Source: Dehalococcoidia bacterium
GTDB lineage: Bacteria; Chloroflexota; Dehalococcoidia; Lucifugimonadales; Australimonadaceae
Reading direction: 5' to 3'
Length of the DNA stretch: 64,000 bases
Assembly: GCA_022820645.1 (NCBI GenBank)
Contig: JAJEFD010000015.1
Coordinates: forward strand, 1 to 64,000
This document shows positions 35,564 to 43,907 of the stretch, piece by piece; positions within the stretch are counted from its first letter, which is position 1; each line of letters starts with the position of its first letter. The position numbers and the translations under genes are program-made. The notes beneath the pieces were generated by a model. That model was not told where the DNA came from and made no database searches. It saw only the letters and a list, made by a program, of their open reading frames with translations.

Positions 35564-36919
35564 ATGTTCGCAAAGTACAAGAACGACCCCGTCGGTTTCG
35601 TCAGGGACATCCTCGGCGCCGCAGGCAAAGCCTACGACAAGCAGGTGGAGATCTTGAAAGCCCTCGCGAAGCAGCCCCGCGTCTCCGTCGCCGCGTGCAA
35701 CTCCTCAGGCAAGGACTGGGCCGCCGCACGCGCCATCGTCTGGTGGCTCCACACCCGGCCCAACGCCAAGGTCGTCGTGACCGGCCCCACCCTCCGCCAG
35801 GTCAGGGACATCCTCTGGCACGAGCTCCGTCTCGCGGTCGCAGCCGCAGGCGACGCACTCCCCGGCAGGATCACCGAGTCCAAGTACGTCATCGACGACA
35901 ACCGCTTCGCCATCGCCTTCTCCTCCAACTCCCACCACAACATCCAGGGCTTCCACTCCCCCAACCTCCTCGTCATCGTCACCGAAGCCCAGGGCGTCAA
36001 GCAGGCCTACATGGAGGCCCTCAAGCGCCTCAACCCCGCAAAGGTCCTCCTCATCGGCAACCCCCTCTCCCACGAGGGCGAACTCTACGAATCCCACCAC
36101 GCAAAGTCCGCCCTCTACCACCAGATCACCATCTCCGCTTTCGACTCCCCCAACTTCCGCCGCAAGCGCTTCCGCGTCCCCGGCCTCGTCACCCCCGAAG
36201 ACGTCGAACACCACCGCCGCGACTGGGGCGAGGACTCCCCGCTCTACATCGCATCCGTCCTCGGCCAGTTCCCCGACGCCCTCGACGACTCCCTCACCAC
36301 CCGCCATTACGTCGACCGCGCCATCGCACGGCACCAGGAGCAGGCGGAGGCGGACCCGGAGGGCGAAGAGCGGCGCGGCCTCCCCTACCGCATGGGCGTC
36401 GACGTCGCACGCTTCGGCGACAACGAGTCCGTCATCTGCATCCGCCGCGGCTACCGCGTCGAGCGCCTCATCCCCCTCAGGCGCGGCCTCGACAACATGC
36501 AGGTCGCCGACGAGGTCAAGGCGTGGGCGGACGCCCTTGAAGTCCCCGCCGTCTTCGTGGACGGGACCGGCCTCGGGGCCGGCGTCGTCGACCGGCTCTC
36601 CCAGCTCGGCGTCCCCGTCATCGGCGTCGACTGCGGCGGCAAGGCCCGCCGCCCCGCCCAGTTCGCCGACCTCCGCGCCGAGATCTTCTGGGAGGTCGCC
36701 CGCCTTCTCCGCGAGGACGCCGCCGCCATCCCCAACGACCCCGTCCTCGTCGGCCAGCTCCTCGCGCTGCGCTACGACGTCTCTTCCACCGGGCGCATCC
36801 GCCTCGAGAGCAAATCGAAGCTCCGCAAGCGCGGCGTCGCCTCCCCCGACCGCGCCGACGCTCTCGCCCTCGCCTTCATGGAGCCCCCGTCCCTGCAGAT
36901 ATGGTGGGGGCGACCGTGA
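35564..36919 (+). CDS. Orphan phage-type terminase large subunit
   Basis: A 451-residue terminase with an N-terminal ATPase and C-terminal RNase-H-like nuclease. The Walker A is atypical (ACNSSGKDW, about residues 44-52, without the usual final Thr). VVVTGPTLRQVRDILWHELR and a Walker-B-like LLVIVTEAQGV follow. Nuclease acidic residues appear in GVDVARFGD, VFVDGTGLGAG and SPDRADALALAF. Terminases package phage or gene-transfer-agent DNA. No small terminase, portal, protease or capsid gene lies nearby. ATG 35564 has GGAG about eight bases upstream; a GTG at 35552 lacks one. It is a prophage remnant or a domesticated gene; the nuclease motifs look intact. Confidence 0.82.
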   Translation: MFAKYKNDPVGFVRDILGAAGKAYDKQVEILKALAKQPRVSVAACNSSGKDWAAARAIVWWLHTRPNAKVVVTGPTLRQVRDILWHELRLAVAAAGDALPGRITESKYVIDDNRFAIAFSSNSHHNIQGFHSPNLLVIVTEAQGVKQAYMEALKRLNPAKVLLIGNPLSHEGELYESHHAKSALYHQITISAFDSPNFRRKRFRVPGLVTPEDVEHHRRDWGEDSPLYIASVLGQFPDALDDSLTTRHYVDRAIARHQEQAEADPEGEERRGLPYRMGVDVARFGDNESVICIRRGYRVERLIPLRRGLDNMQVADEVKAWADALEVPAVFVDGTGLGAGVVDRLSQLGVPVIGVDCGGKARRPAQFADLRAEIFWEVARLLREDAAAIPNDPVLVGQLLALRYDVSSTGRIRLESKSKLRKRGVASPDRADALALAFMEPPSLQIWWGRP

Positions 36920-36963
36920 TGGCCATTTCATTCCGAGCATGCTCGTGCAGCACCCTTCAATTT

Positions 36964-37065
36964 GTCATTCCGAGCACAGCGCAGCGGAGTCGAGGAATCT
37001 CTCGGGCAGCCCGCCGCCTTACACCAACGTTCCCCGAGAGATGTTTCGACTCCGCTCAACATGAC
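36964..37065. repeat. Long inverted-repeat intergenic element (GTCAT...ATGAC), copy 1
   Basis: It begins GTCATTCCGAGC and ends CAACATGAC, with internal arms GCGGAGTCGA/CGACTCCGC and CTCTCGGG/CCCGAGAG. The same element occurs at 55929-56029 in opposite orientation. This is the widespread intergenic palindrome class of MITE-like or REP-like sequences. It fills most of the 214-base gap before trpS. Confidence 0.85.
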
Positions 37066-37133
37066 AACGCGCAGACGGCAAGCCGTGCAGTTCCGGGCCG
37101 CCGCACGCTATCCTTGGGAGAGGAGAACGACTG

Positions 37134-38135
37134 ATGACTGACGGCAGGATACTTTCGGGCATGCGCCCGTCCGGCAGGCTGCACCTCGGCAACTACTTCG
37201 GGGCCCTGCAGAACTGGGTGCGCCTGCAGGACCAGTACGAGTGCTTCTACATGGTGGCGGACGTCCACGCGCTCACGACGCTCTCAGGCGGCGACGAGGT
37301 CGGGACCATCACCAACGACACGCAGGAGATGGTGCTCGACTGGCTCGCCGCCGGGCTGGACCCGGAGCGCGCCGTCATCTTCGTGCAGTCGCACGTGCCG
37401 GAACACCTCGTGCTGCACGGGCTGCTGAGCATGTGCACGCCGCTCGGGTGGCTGCTGCGCGTGCCGACGTTCAAGGAGCGCCTGCGCCAGATGGGCGAGG
37501 ACGAGGAGCACGTGCCGTACGGGCTCGTGGGCTATCCAGTGCTGCAGACGGCGGACATCATCATCTACAAGGCGGACAAGGTGCCGGTCGGCATAGACCA
37601 GGCGTCGCACATCGAGATATCGCGGGAGATCGCGCGCCGCTTCAACCGGCTCTACGGCGACACGTTCCCGGAGCCGCAGGCGCTGCTCACCGACCTGCCG
37701 ATGATCACCGGCACCGACGGCCAGAACAAGATGAGCAAGAGCCTGGACAACCACATCGAGTTGGCCGCGGCGGACGAGGAGACGGCGCAGCGCACGATGA
37801 CGATGGTGACCGACCCGCAGCGCGCACGCCGCTCCGACCCCGGCAGGCCGGAGGTCTGCAACGTGTTCGCCCTCCAGAAGGTCTTCAACCCGGACAAGAC
37901 CGACGAGATACACCGGCTCTGCACGACCGCAGGCATCGGCTGCGTCGACGACAAGCGCGACCTCGCGGAGGGCATCAACCGCTATCTCCGCGAGTTCCGG
38001 GAGCGGCGCCGCGAACTGTCGGAGTCGCCGGAGCGCGTGCGGGAGATTCTGCACGAGGGAGCGAAGCGCGCGCAGGCCGTCGCGAACGCCACGGTGGAGG
38101 AAGTCTACGTCCGCATGGGGCTGCGGCAGGCATGA
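37134..38135 (+). CDS. trpS: Tryptophanyl-tRNA synthetase
   Basis: A 333-residue class I synthetase that charges tRNA-Trp. The HIGH-type motif is RLHLGN and the KMSKS loop is intact (QNKMSKSLDNH). LVGYPVLQTADIIIYKADKVPVG is typical of TrpRS. ATG 37134 follows GGGAGAGGAG, and a TATCCT -10-like hexamer lies close upstream. Its stop overlaps the next gene by ATGA. There is only one trpS in view, of normal bacterial length. Confidence 0.96.
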   Translation: MTDGRILSGMRPSGRLHLGNYFGALQNWVRLQDQYECFYMVADVHALTTLSGGDEVGTITNDTQEMVLDWLAAGLDPERAVIFVQSHVPEHLVLHGLLSMCTPLGWLLRVPTFKERLRQMGEDEEHVPYGLVGYPVLQTADIIIYKADKVPVGIDQASHIEISREIARRFNRLYGDTFPEPQALLTDLPMITGTDGQNKMSKSLDNHIELAAADEETAQRTMTMVTDPQRARRSDPGRPEVCNVFALQKVFNPDKTDEIHRLCTTAGIGCVDDKRDLAEGINRYLREFRERRRELSESPERVREILHEGAKRAQAVANATVEEVYVRMGLRQA

Positions 38136-38986
38136 CGGAGCGCCCTGCGCTGCCCGTCGCATCGGATGGAAGCGATGCGCTGCAGGTGGCGGTGCGGGTC
38201 GCACAGGCGGCAGGCGCGGAGATCGAGCGGCGCCTCCCCGACACGATAGGCTCCGGCGCGAAGGAGCGGCTGGGGCTCACCACGAAGGGCGGCTGGAACG
38301 ACCGCGTCACGGAGGTCGACAAGGCGGCTGAGGATGCTGCGCTCGCGGTGCTGACCGGTGCATTCCCCGACCACGAGATCGTCGGCGAGGAATCGGGCGC
38401 GCACGGCGGCGATTCCCCGTACCGCTGGTACGTCGACCCCATCGACGGTACGTGGAACTTCGCGAGCGGGCTTCCCCACATCTGCGTCAGTGTCGGCCTC
38501 TGGGGGCACGGCGAGCCGCTCGTGGGCGTGCTGCTCGACCCCATCCGCAAGGAGACGTTCACCGCAGCCACGGGACGTGGGAGCGCGATCAACGGGACAC
38601 CGGTGACCGTGTCGGACGAGAACCGCATGGAAGAGGCGCTGCTCGGGTTCGACATCGGCTACAAGGGGCCGGAGGGCAAACTGCTCCTGGGCGCGGTGGC
38701 GGAGCTCTGGCCGGGCTTCCAGTCCGTGCGCATGATGGGCTCGGCGGCGCTCGGGATAACGTACGCGGGGTGCGGTCGGCTGGAGCTGTACGCGCACCAC
38801 TACGTACAGCCGTGGGACATCGCCGCGGCGATCGTCGTGGTCCGGGAGGCGGGCGGCATCGCAACCGAACTCAACGGCGGGCCGCTGACGCCGGAGAGCA
38901 GGAGCATTGCGGCAGGCGCGCCGCGCATCCACGAACAATTCCTCGCGGCGACCGCCGGCTCGTTATGGCGCGCAAGCGCCTGCTGA
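38132..38986 (+). CDS. Inositol-monophosphatase-family phosphatase
   Basis: A 284-residue metal-dependent phosphatase. Motifs are VGEESGAHGG, then WYVDPIDGTWNFASGLP with the paired metal-binding acids, and WDIAAAIVVVREAGG. These cover the IMPase/FBPase/CysQ superfamily. The substrate could be inositol phosphate, histidinol phosphate or PAP. It is translationally coupled to trpS (ATGA), which gives no functional hint. A small hairpin with a short T-run overlaps its 3' end. Confidence 0.9.
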   Translation: MTERPALPVASDGSDALQVAVRVAQAAGAEIERRLPDTIGSGAKERLGLTTKGGWNDRVTEVDKAAEDAALAVLTGAFPDHEIVGEESGAHGGDSPYRWYVDPIDGTWNFASGLPHICVSVGLWGHGEPLVGVLLDPIRKETFTAATGRGSAINGTPVTVSDENRMEEALLGFDIGYKGPEGKLLLGAVAELWPGFQSVRMMGSAALGITYAGCGRLELYAHHYVQPWDIAAAIVVVREAGGIATELNGGPLTPESRSIAAGAPRIHEQFLAATAGSLWRASAC

Positions 38987-38992
38987 ATTTTT
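38967..38992 (+). terminator. Short hairpin plus T-run at the phosphatase 3' end
   Basis: GGCGC-GCAA-GCGCC (38967-38980) within the last codons, then TGCTGAATTTTT. The stem is short but has a GCAA tetraloop, and the T-run overlaps the downstream promoter region. Confidence 0.4.
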
Positions 38993-39021
38993 GAGACATA
39001 CGCCTGTACGATTTGTAGAAT
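38993..39021 (+). promoter_or_regulatory. Promoter for yihY, leaderless candidate
   Basis: -35 GAGACA (38993-38998), a 17-base spacer and -10 TAGAAT (39016-39021). The ATG at 39031 follows the -10 by only 9 bases, so the transcript would start almost at the start codon. Confidence 0.5.
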
Positions 39022-39030
39022 GGCGGAACC

Positions 39031-40026
39031 ATGCGTTCCCAGTACGCGGCAAGAGTGCAGCACGCCAGGAATTTCTTCTACGGCTTTCCTGCGCCACCGG
39101 TCTTCCGCTCCATAGCGGAGATGCTCGTCCGCACTACCCGCAACTTCGTCTTGAACGAAGGCTCCCACATGGCCGCGGGGGTGGCTTACTACGCGATCTT
39201 CTCGCTCTTCCCGCTCATGCTCGCGACCATCGCGGTTACCGAGTACTTCATCCACTCGGCAGACCTCCAGGAGGACGTGATCCATTTCATCGACCGGCAG
39301 CTGCCCGGCCATGATCACGACTACGTCGAAGACCACCTGGAAGACCTGGAGGCCGCGAGAAGCGCTTTGGGAGCCATCGCGCTGGTGGGTCTCATCTGGG
39401 CGGGACGAGCCGTGTTCGGCGCAGTGCGGCGGGTGGTCAACCGCGCCTGGAAGATCGCCGAGCCGCCGCACTTCCTCATAGACCAGGTCGCACAGATCGC
39501 AGCCTCCATGGGCGCCGTGCTGCTGTTCATCTCGGCGGCTGTCGCCGGGTCGGTGGGGCGAGCGGTTGCTTCCGAGACCGATCTGCTGCCCGTGGCGGTC
39601 CCATGGGGGTTATTCTTCAGCTACCTTCCATTCATCGTGAGCATGGGGTTGTTCATACTCGTGTACCGCATGCTTCCGGACACGGAGGTGCGCTGGCGTG
39701 ACGCGATAGCCCCGGGCATCATCGCCGCGGTCGCCCTGGAGGTCACGAAACTCCTGTTCTCCTACTACCTGTCGAACCTCTCCCGGCTGGACCTCGTCTA
39801 CGGCAGCATCGCCACCGTTGTGGTTACCATGGTGTTCCTCTACGTGGTCTCGGTGATCCTGGTGTGGTGCGCGGAATTCTCGAGTGAGATCAGGCGCACC
39901 GACGAGGCCCAGATGCTCAACCTGCGCCGGGGGCTCCGGCCGGTGCCCGGCGGGCTGGTAGCACTCGTACACCGGCCGAGCAGGCGCCACAGGGAGTTGG
40001 ACGATGAAGGACAGCTCTTCGCCTAG
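39031..40026 (+). CDS. YihY/BrkB-family inner membrane protein
   Basis: A 331-residue membrane protein with about six hydrophobic segments. The family N-terminus is HMAAGVAYYAIFSLFPLMLA. Conserved parts are LIWAGRAVFGAVRRVVNRAW, then YRMLPDTEVRWRDAIAPGII and YGSIATVVVTMVFLYVVSVILVWCAEFSSE. The family was once called ribonuclease BN; its true role is unknown, with transport or envelope functions suggested. The C-terminal 35 residues are basic and soluble. It ends with TAG and converges on the DUF1015 gene. Confidence 0.9.
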   Translation: MRSQYAARVQHARNFFYGFPAPPVFRSIAEMLVRTTRNFVLNEGSHMAAGVAYYAIFSLFPLMLATIAVTEYFIHSADLQEDVIHFIDRQLPGHDHDYVEDHLEDLEAARSALGAIALVGLIWAGRAVFGAVRRVVNRAWKIAEPPHFLIDQVAQIAASMGAVLLFISAAVAGSVGRAVASETDLLPVAVPWGLFFSYLPFIVSMGLFILVYRMLPDTEVRWRDAIAPGIIAAVALEVTKLLFSYYLSNLSRLDLVYGSIATVVVTMVFLYVVSVILVWCAEFSSEIRRTDEAQMLNLRRGLRPVPGGLVALVHRPSRRHRELDDEGQLFA

Positions 40027-40040
40027 GGCGCAGGGAGGTC

Positions 40041-41309
40041 TCAGGCGCTTTCGTCGAGCAGGTTGATGACGACGCCGCTGGGGAGTTTCGGGTAGAAGTA
40101 GGTGCTCTTCCGCGGCAGCCGTATGCCCGCGCCGACCACGGCCCGGAAGACGTCCGCCGGCAAGCCCTTCACGAAGAACGCTATCTGCCCCTCGCCGCGC
40201 TCCACCATCGCCATCGCCTCCGCGCCGTCGTGGACGTACTCCACGTGCTCAGGGAAGGCGTCGTCGAACACCGGGTGGAACAGCATCTCCTGCAACACGA
40301 ACGCCTCAACGGAACGCACCTGCGTCTCCGGCGGCGCCTCGGGGTCCGGCTCGGGGATGATGTCGTTGGCGGGCGTGAGCAGCATCGGGGGCTGCCCTTG
40401 CCGGACGACGCCCAGCACGGTCTGGCCCTGCCCCAGCGTCGCGACGACGGCGTCGAGTTGCGCAGGCCCACCGGGAGGCGTCCCGGACGGGCGCGACACG
40501 AAGTAGAACGAGAGCAGCTGGTCCAGCTTTGCCATCTGCGCGGGCGACGCGCCGTGGACGACGCGGTAGTACGGTTGGATGAGCAGGCCGGGATCGTCGA
40601 ACGCAACGAGGCCGGTGAGCACGAACTCCGCGCCGTCTTCCACCTCGTCACGGTAGACGAGCGCCGTCTAGTAGCGGTGGTGCCCGTCCGCGACGTACAG
40701 GTTCTCATCCGCGAGCGCACCGGAAACCGCTTCCACGGTAGCCGCATCGTTGAGGAGCCAGAGTGCGTACCGCTCATCACCCGCGGCGAATTCAGCCGTG
40801 GGAGGAGCGGCAGCCGCCTCCGCGAGCGTGCGGGCGATCGTGTCGGTCTCGTCCCGGTGGAGCATGAGGATGGGGCTGAAGTTGGCGTGAGCGGCGCGCA
40901 TCAGGGCAAGCCTGTCCTCCTTCGGACCGGCCGCCGTGTTCTCGTGCGGGAGCACGCCTGATCCCAACTCCTCCAGCCGCAGCGCGCCGAACAGGCAGTG
41001 ACGCTCACGCCCCACGCCGCCCGCGGAGAACCGCTGGCGCAACAGGTAGTAAGCCGGAGCGTCGTCGCGCGCGAGCACCCCGCCGCTCAGCATCGACCGG
41101 AGAGCGGCGGCAGCGTTGTCGTAGCGATCGGGCGGCGGAGGGCCGTCCAACTCCGCGAGCTCCATCCGCACCATGTTGTGCGGGCTGCGGTCGAGCAGGT
41201 CACGCTCAGCAGCCGGGGATATCACGTCATAGGGCGGGCAGATGAGGTCGTCGAGCGGTCCTGCCGCCTCGGAGTAGCGAATGGCTCTGAACGGTCGGAA
41301 ATCTACCAA
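40041..41309 (-). pseudogene. DUF1015 protein interrupted by an in-frame amber codon
   Basis: The full frame encodes 422 codons of a DUF1015 (SerK-like) protein. The N-terminus is VDFRPFRAIRYSEAAGPL and the hallmark is LICPPYDVISP. The second hallmark, LYVADGHHRY, is followed directly by TAG (40668-40670) and then TALVYRDE in the same frame. Family members read HHRYETA, so the amber replaces a Glu codon (GAG to TAG, one base). The downstream part (40041-40667) is otherwise intact to its TGA. The TTG start at 41309 has AGGGAG upstream and gives the family N-terminus. The gene may be recently inactivated, read through, or affected by an assembly error. DUF1015 proteins include ADP-dependent serine kinases; activity here is uncertain. 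Confidence 0.82.
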
Positions 41310-41403
41310 GGCACTCTCCCTGTCGCGGTTGTGCGGTCTCCTCAAAGTATAGCGGGCAGAGACTTGCCGGAAGGGGTACAATCCCGGCGACCGGAACGAC
41401 AGC

Positions 41404-41464
41404 GGGGCGCCCACAAGGGACGCCCTTCTACACCAGACTGGATTCCCGCGTGCGCGGGAATGAC
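41404..41464 (+). repeat. Composite palindromic intergenic repeat before the FrnE-like gene
   Basis: Two common intergenic palindromes lie in tandem: GGGCGCCC-ACAA-GGGACGCCC (about 41405-41425) and GATTCCCGCGTGCGCGGGAA (41441-41460) with TGAC after it. They occupy the region between the divergent DUF1015 and FrnE-like genes, 18 bases before the latter's start. Confidence 0.7.
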
Positions 41465-41482
41465 GTGGAGATGGAGGCGCTT

Positions 41483-42124
41483 ATGGCCACGCAGAAGGCA
41501 GACGTCTACTACGACTTCCGTTGACCGTTCGTTTTCAATGCAGCCGTGTGGCTGGATAAAGTGAAGGAAGCGATGGGCGGCGAGGACCCGCTCGAGGTCA
41601 CTTGGAAGCCATTGTCGCTTGCGCAGATCAACCAGAAGACGGGCGACCCGGACTACAGGGCCTGGAGCGAGCCGGACGAGAGCCTGGACCAGAGCCTCTG
41701 GGGGCTTCGCGCCGGACAGGCCGCGCGCCGCCAGGGCGAGGACGCGCTCAGGGCTTTCCTCCCTCTGCTGCTCCACGCCCGGCACCAGGACCGGGTGGAA
41801 CTGAACGACGTGGACGTGCTGCGGCGGCTCGCCGGTGAAGCGGGTCTCGACGTCGAACGGTTCACCGCCGACCTGAACGACCGTTCCACGCTGGACGAGA
41901 TCGCCGAGAGCCACACCCGCGCCGTCGAGGAGTTGGGCGTCTTCGGAACGCCGACGTTCGTGTTCGAGGGCGGCGGCTCCGCGTTCCTGAAACTCATCAG
42001 GCCGCAGGAGAACGAGCAGGCGCTCAGCGCGTTCAACTCGCTCCTGGGACTGATGCGGGACGAGGTATTCGTCGGCGAAGTGAAGCGCCCGCAGCCCCCG
42101 TGGCCCAAGGGCGTCTTTGACTAA
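41483..42124 (+). CDS. DsbA/FrnE-like thioredoxin-fold selenoprotein (in-frame TGA = Sec)
   Basis: ATG 41483 gives MATQKADVYYDFR, then TGA (41522-41524), then PFVFNAAVWLDKVKEA in the same frame and on to TAA: 213 codons including TGA. The DsbA/FrnE family has DxxCPxxY...WL at this place, so TGA stands at the catalytic Cys and is read as Sec (U14). The rest is the usual DsbA helical insertion and the cis-Pro loop, VFGTPTFVF. The second Cys of CxxC is replaced (UPFV), so a one-residue redox centre is expected. GGAGG lies five bases upstream of the ATG. A SECIS-like hairpin follows the TGA (41541-41554). A TTG-started rnc overlaps the 3' end. Confidence 0.83.
41541..41554 (+). promoter_or_regulatory. 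Bacterial SECIS-like hairpin (FrnE-like gene)
   Basis: CAGCC-GUGU-GGCUG forms a 5-bp stem whose loop starts 22 bases after UGA and opens with G. Placement and loop start resemble the hairpin in the deiodinase-like gene (loop at 24 bases, opening with GU). Confidence 0.6.
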
Positions 42125-42827
42125 CGAGCCGGAGTGGGCCGCGCTCGAACGGACGCTTGGCGTGCGTTTCAACGAGCGCGGCCTGCTGCATCAGGCGCTC
42201 GTGCATCGCTCGTTCCTGAACGAGCAGGATGACCGGGCGCTCGCGAGCTACGACCGACTGGAGTACCTCGGCGACGCGTTCCTCGGTTGGGTCTCCGCCG
42301 CCGAACTGTACCGGCTCTACCCGCACTACGACGAGGGTGAGTTGACGCGCGCCCGCGCGTCGCTCGTGCGCGGCGAAACGCTCGCGGACACCGCGCGCAG
42401 CCTCGGCCTTGGAGCATATCTCCTGCTCGGCCAGGGCGAGGAAGCGAGCGGTGGACGCGACCGCACTCGCAATCTTGCGGCGGCATTGGAGGCCGTGGTC
42501 GGCGCAACGCTCCTCGACCAGGGCGAGGAGGCAGCCCGATCGCTCGTCCTGCGCTGGCTCGGCCCCCGCATACAGGCGTTGGGAGACGCTGTCGCCGAGC
42601 GGGACGCGAAGAGCGCGTTGCAGGAGTTCCTGCAGGGGCAGGGGCTTCCCCTGCCCGTCTACGAGACGGTCTCGGACTCCGGTGAACCGCACGACAAGGA
42701 GTTCGTCGTGCGCGTGCTGGTGGACGGTTGCGCGATGGGGAAAGGCACGGGTCGGAGGATAACGGACGCGGAGCAGTCGGCGGCACGAGAAGCGCTGGCG
42801 GCGTTGCGCCCTTCGACAAGCAAATGA
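42117..42827 (+). CDS. rnc: Ribonuclease III
   Basis: A 236-residue dsRNA endonuclease. The signature is YDRLEYLGDAFLGW with catalytic Glu and Asp, then RNLAAALEAVVGATLLDQG with the second acidic set. A C-terminal dsRNA-binding domain is present (KSALQEFLQGQGLPLPVYETV...KEFVVRVLVDG). The start is TTG 42117, overlapping the selenoprotein's end by 8 bases. It processes rRNA and mRNA. ftsY follows, a common bacterial neighbour order. Confidence 0.93.
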   Translation: MTNEPEWAALERTLGVRFNERGLLHQALVHRSFLNEQDDRALASYDRLEYLGDAFLGWVSAAELYRLYPHYDEGELTRARASLVRGETLADTARSLGLGAYLLLGQGEEASGGRDRTRNLAAALEAVVGATLLDQGEEAARSLVLRWLGPRIQALGDAVAERDAKSALQEFLQGQGLPLPVYETVSDSGEPHDKEFVVRVLVDGCAMGKGTGRRITDAEQSAAREALAALRPSTSK

Positions 42828-42941
42828 CAAGTCCGCCACCAGCGCGCGGCTTGTGAGCGGATTCCCGGCATTGATACCATGCAGCCTGGATGTGGGGAGT
42901 GCCGCAGAGCAACCACCCGGACAAAGGAACGATTCGCCCAC

Positions 42942-43907
42942 GTGGTTTTCAACTTCCTCCGCCGTAAGGACAAGACGACACACGCTCTGGCCAAGACGCG
43001 GAAGGGCTGGGGAGGAGGGCTGGCCGCGTTGTTCCAGGGCGCGACGCTCTCCGACGACCGCCTCTGGGAGGACCTGGAAGACGCGCTCATCTCCGCGGAC
43101 GTGGGTGTCGACACCTCGCTCGGGGTGGTGAACACCGTTCGCCAGCGCGTCAGGGAAGAAGACGTAGACGACGCGGACGAAGTCATCGAACTGTTCAAGG
43201 AGGAGCTCGCCTTCCTCCTCGACCCCGAGGACAAGAGTTTCTGGGACTGGTACGACCAGGAGAACCTCGCCGCCAAGCCGTTCGTACTCATGATCGTTGG
43301 AGTGAACGGCGCGGGGAAGACCACGAGCATCGCCAAGATGGCGGCCCACTACCAGCGCATGGGGAAGTCTGTCCTCATCGGCGCTGGCGATACGTTCCGG
43401 GCCGCGGCTATAGACCAGTTGAAGGTCTGGGGAGACCGGCTGCAAGCCGACGTCGTCGCGCACCAGCCGGGCTCCGACCCCGGCGCGGTCGCGTTCGACG
43501 CGTATGAGGCTGCGACGGCTCGAGGGGCCGACGTTCTCCTGTTCGACACCGCAGGCAGACTGCACACGAAAGCGCCGCTCATGGATGAGTTGCGGAAGGT
43601 ACGCCGGGTGTTCGAGAGCCGCGCCTCCGGAGCCCCGCAGCAGACGCTTCTCGTGCTGGACGCGACGACCGGGCACAACGGCGTGGAGCAGGCCCGTGTC
43701 TTCCAGGAGGCCGTCGGCGTGGACGGCGTCTTCCTCGCCAAACTGGACGGCACGGCCAAGGGCGGCGTGACGGTCGCCATCGCGCAGCAGTTGCGCCTGC
43801 CCGTGGTGTTCATCGGCACCGGCGAGGGCACGGACGACATGGCGCTGTTCGACACCGACGATTTCGTCGACGCGCTCTTCGGCGACGAACCACAGAGGGC
43901 CGACTGA
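42942..43907 (+). CDS. ftsY: Signal recognition particle receptor FtsY
   Basis: An SRP-GTPase, 321 residues from the GTG at 42942. The N-terminus VVFNFLRRKDKTTHALAKTRKG is typical of short FtsY proteins without the long acidic domain. The G-domain has GVNGAGKTTSIAKMA (P-loop), DTFRAAAIDQL, DTAGRLHTK and the TKLD-type LAKLDGTAKGG. It docks ribosomes at the membrane. An ATG at 42879 is in frame but has no ribosome site and adds an unlikely Cys/Arg-rich leader; AAAGGA lies 13 bases before the GTG. The stop overlaps the next start (TGATG). Confidence 0.93.
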   Translation: MVFNFLRRKDKTTHALAKTRKGWGGGLAALFQGATLSDDRLWEDLEDALISADVGVDTSLGVVNTVRQRVREEDVDDADEVIELFKEELAFLLDPEDKSFWDWYDQENLAAKPFVLMIVGVNGAGKTTSIAKMAAHYQRMGKSVLIGAGDTFRAAAIDQLKVWGDRLQADVVAHQPGSDPGAVAFDAYEAATARGADVLLFDTAGRLHTKAPLMDELRKVRRVFESRASGAPQQTLLVLDATTGHNGVEQARVFQEAVGVDGVFLAKLDGTAKGGVTVAIAQQLRLPVVFIGTGEGTDDMALFDTDDFVDALFGDEPQRAD

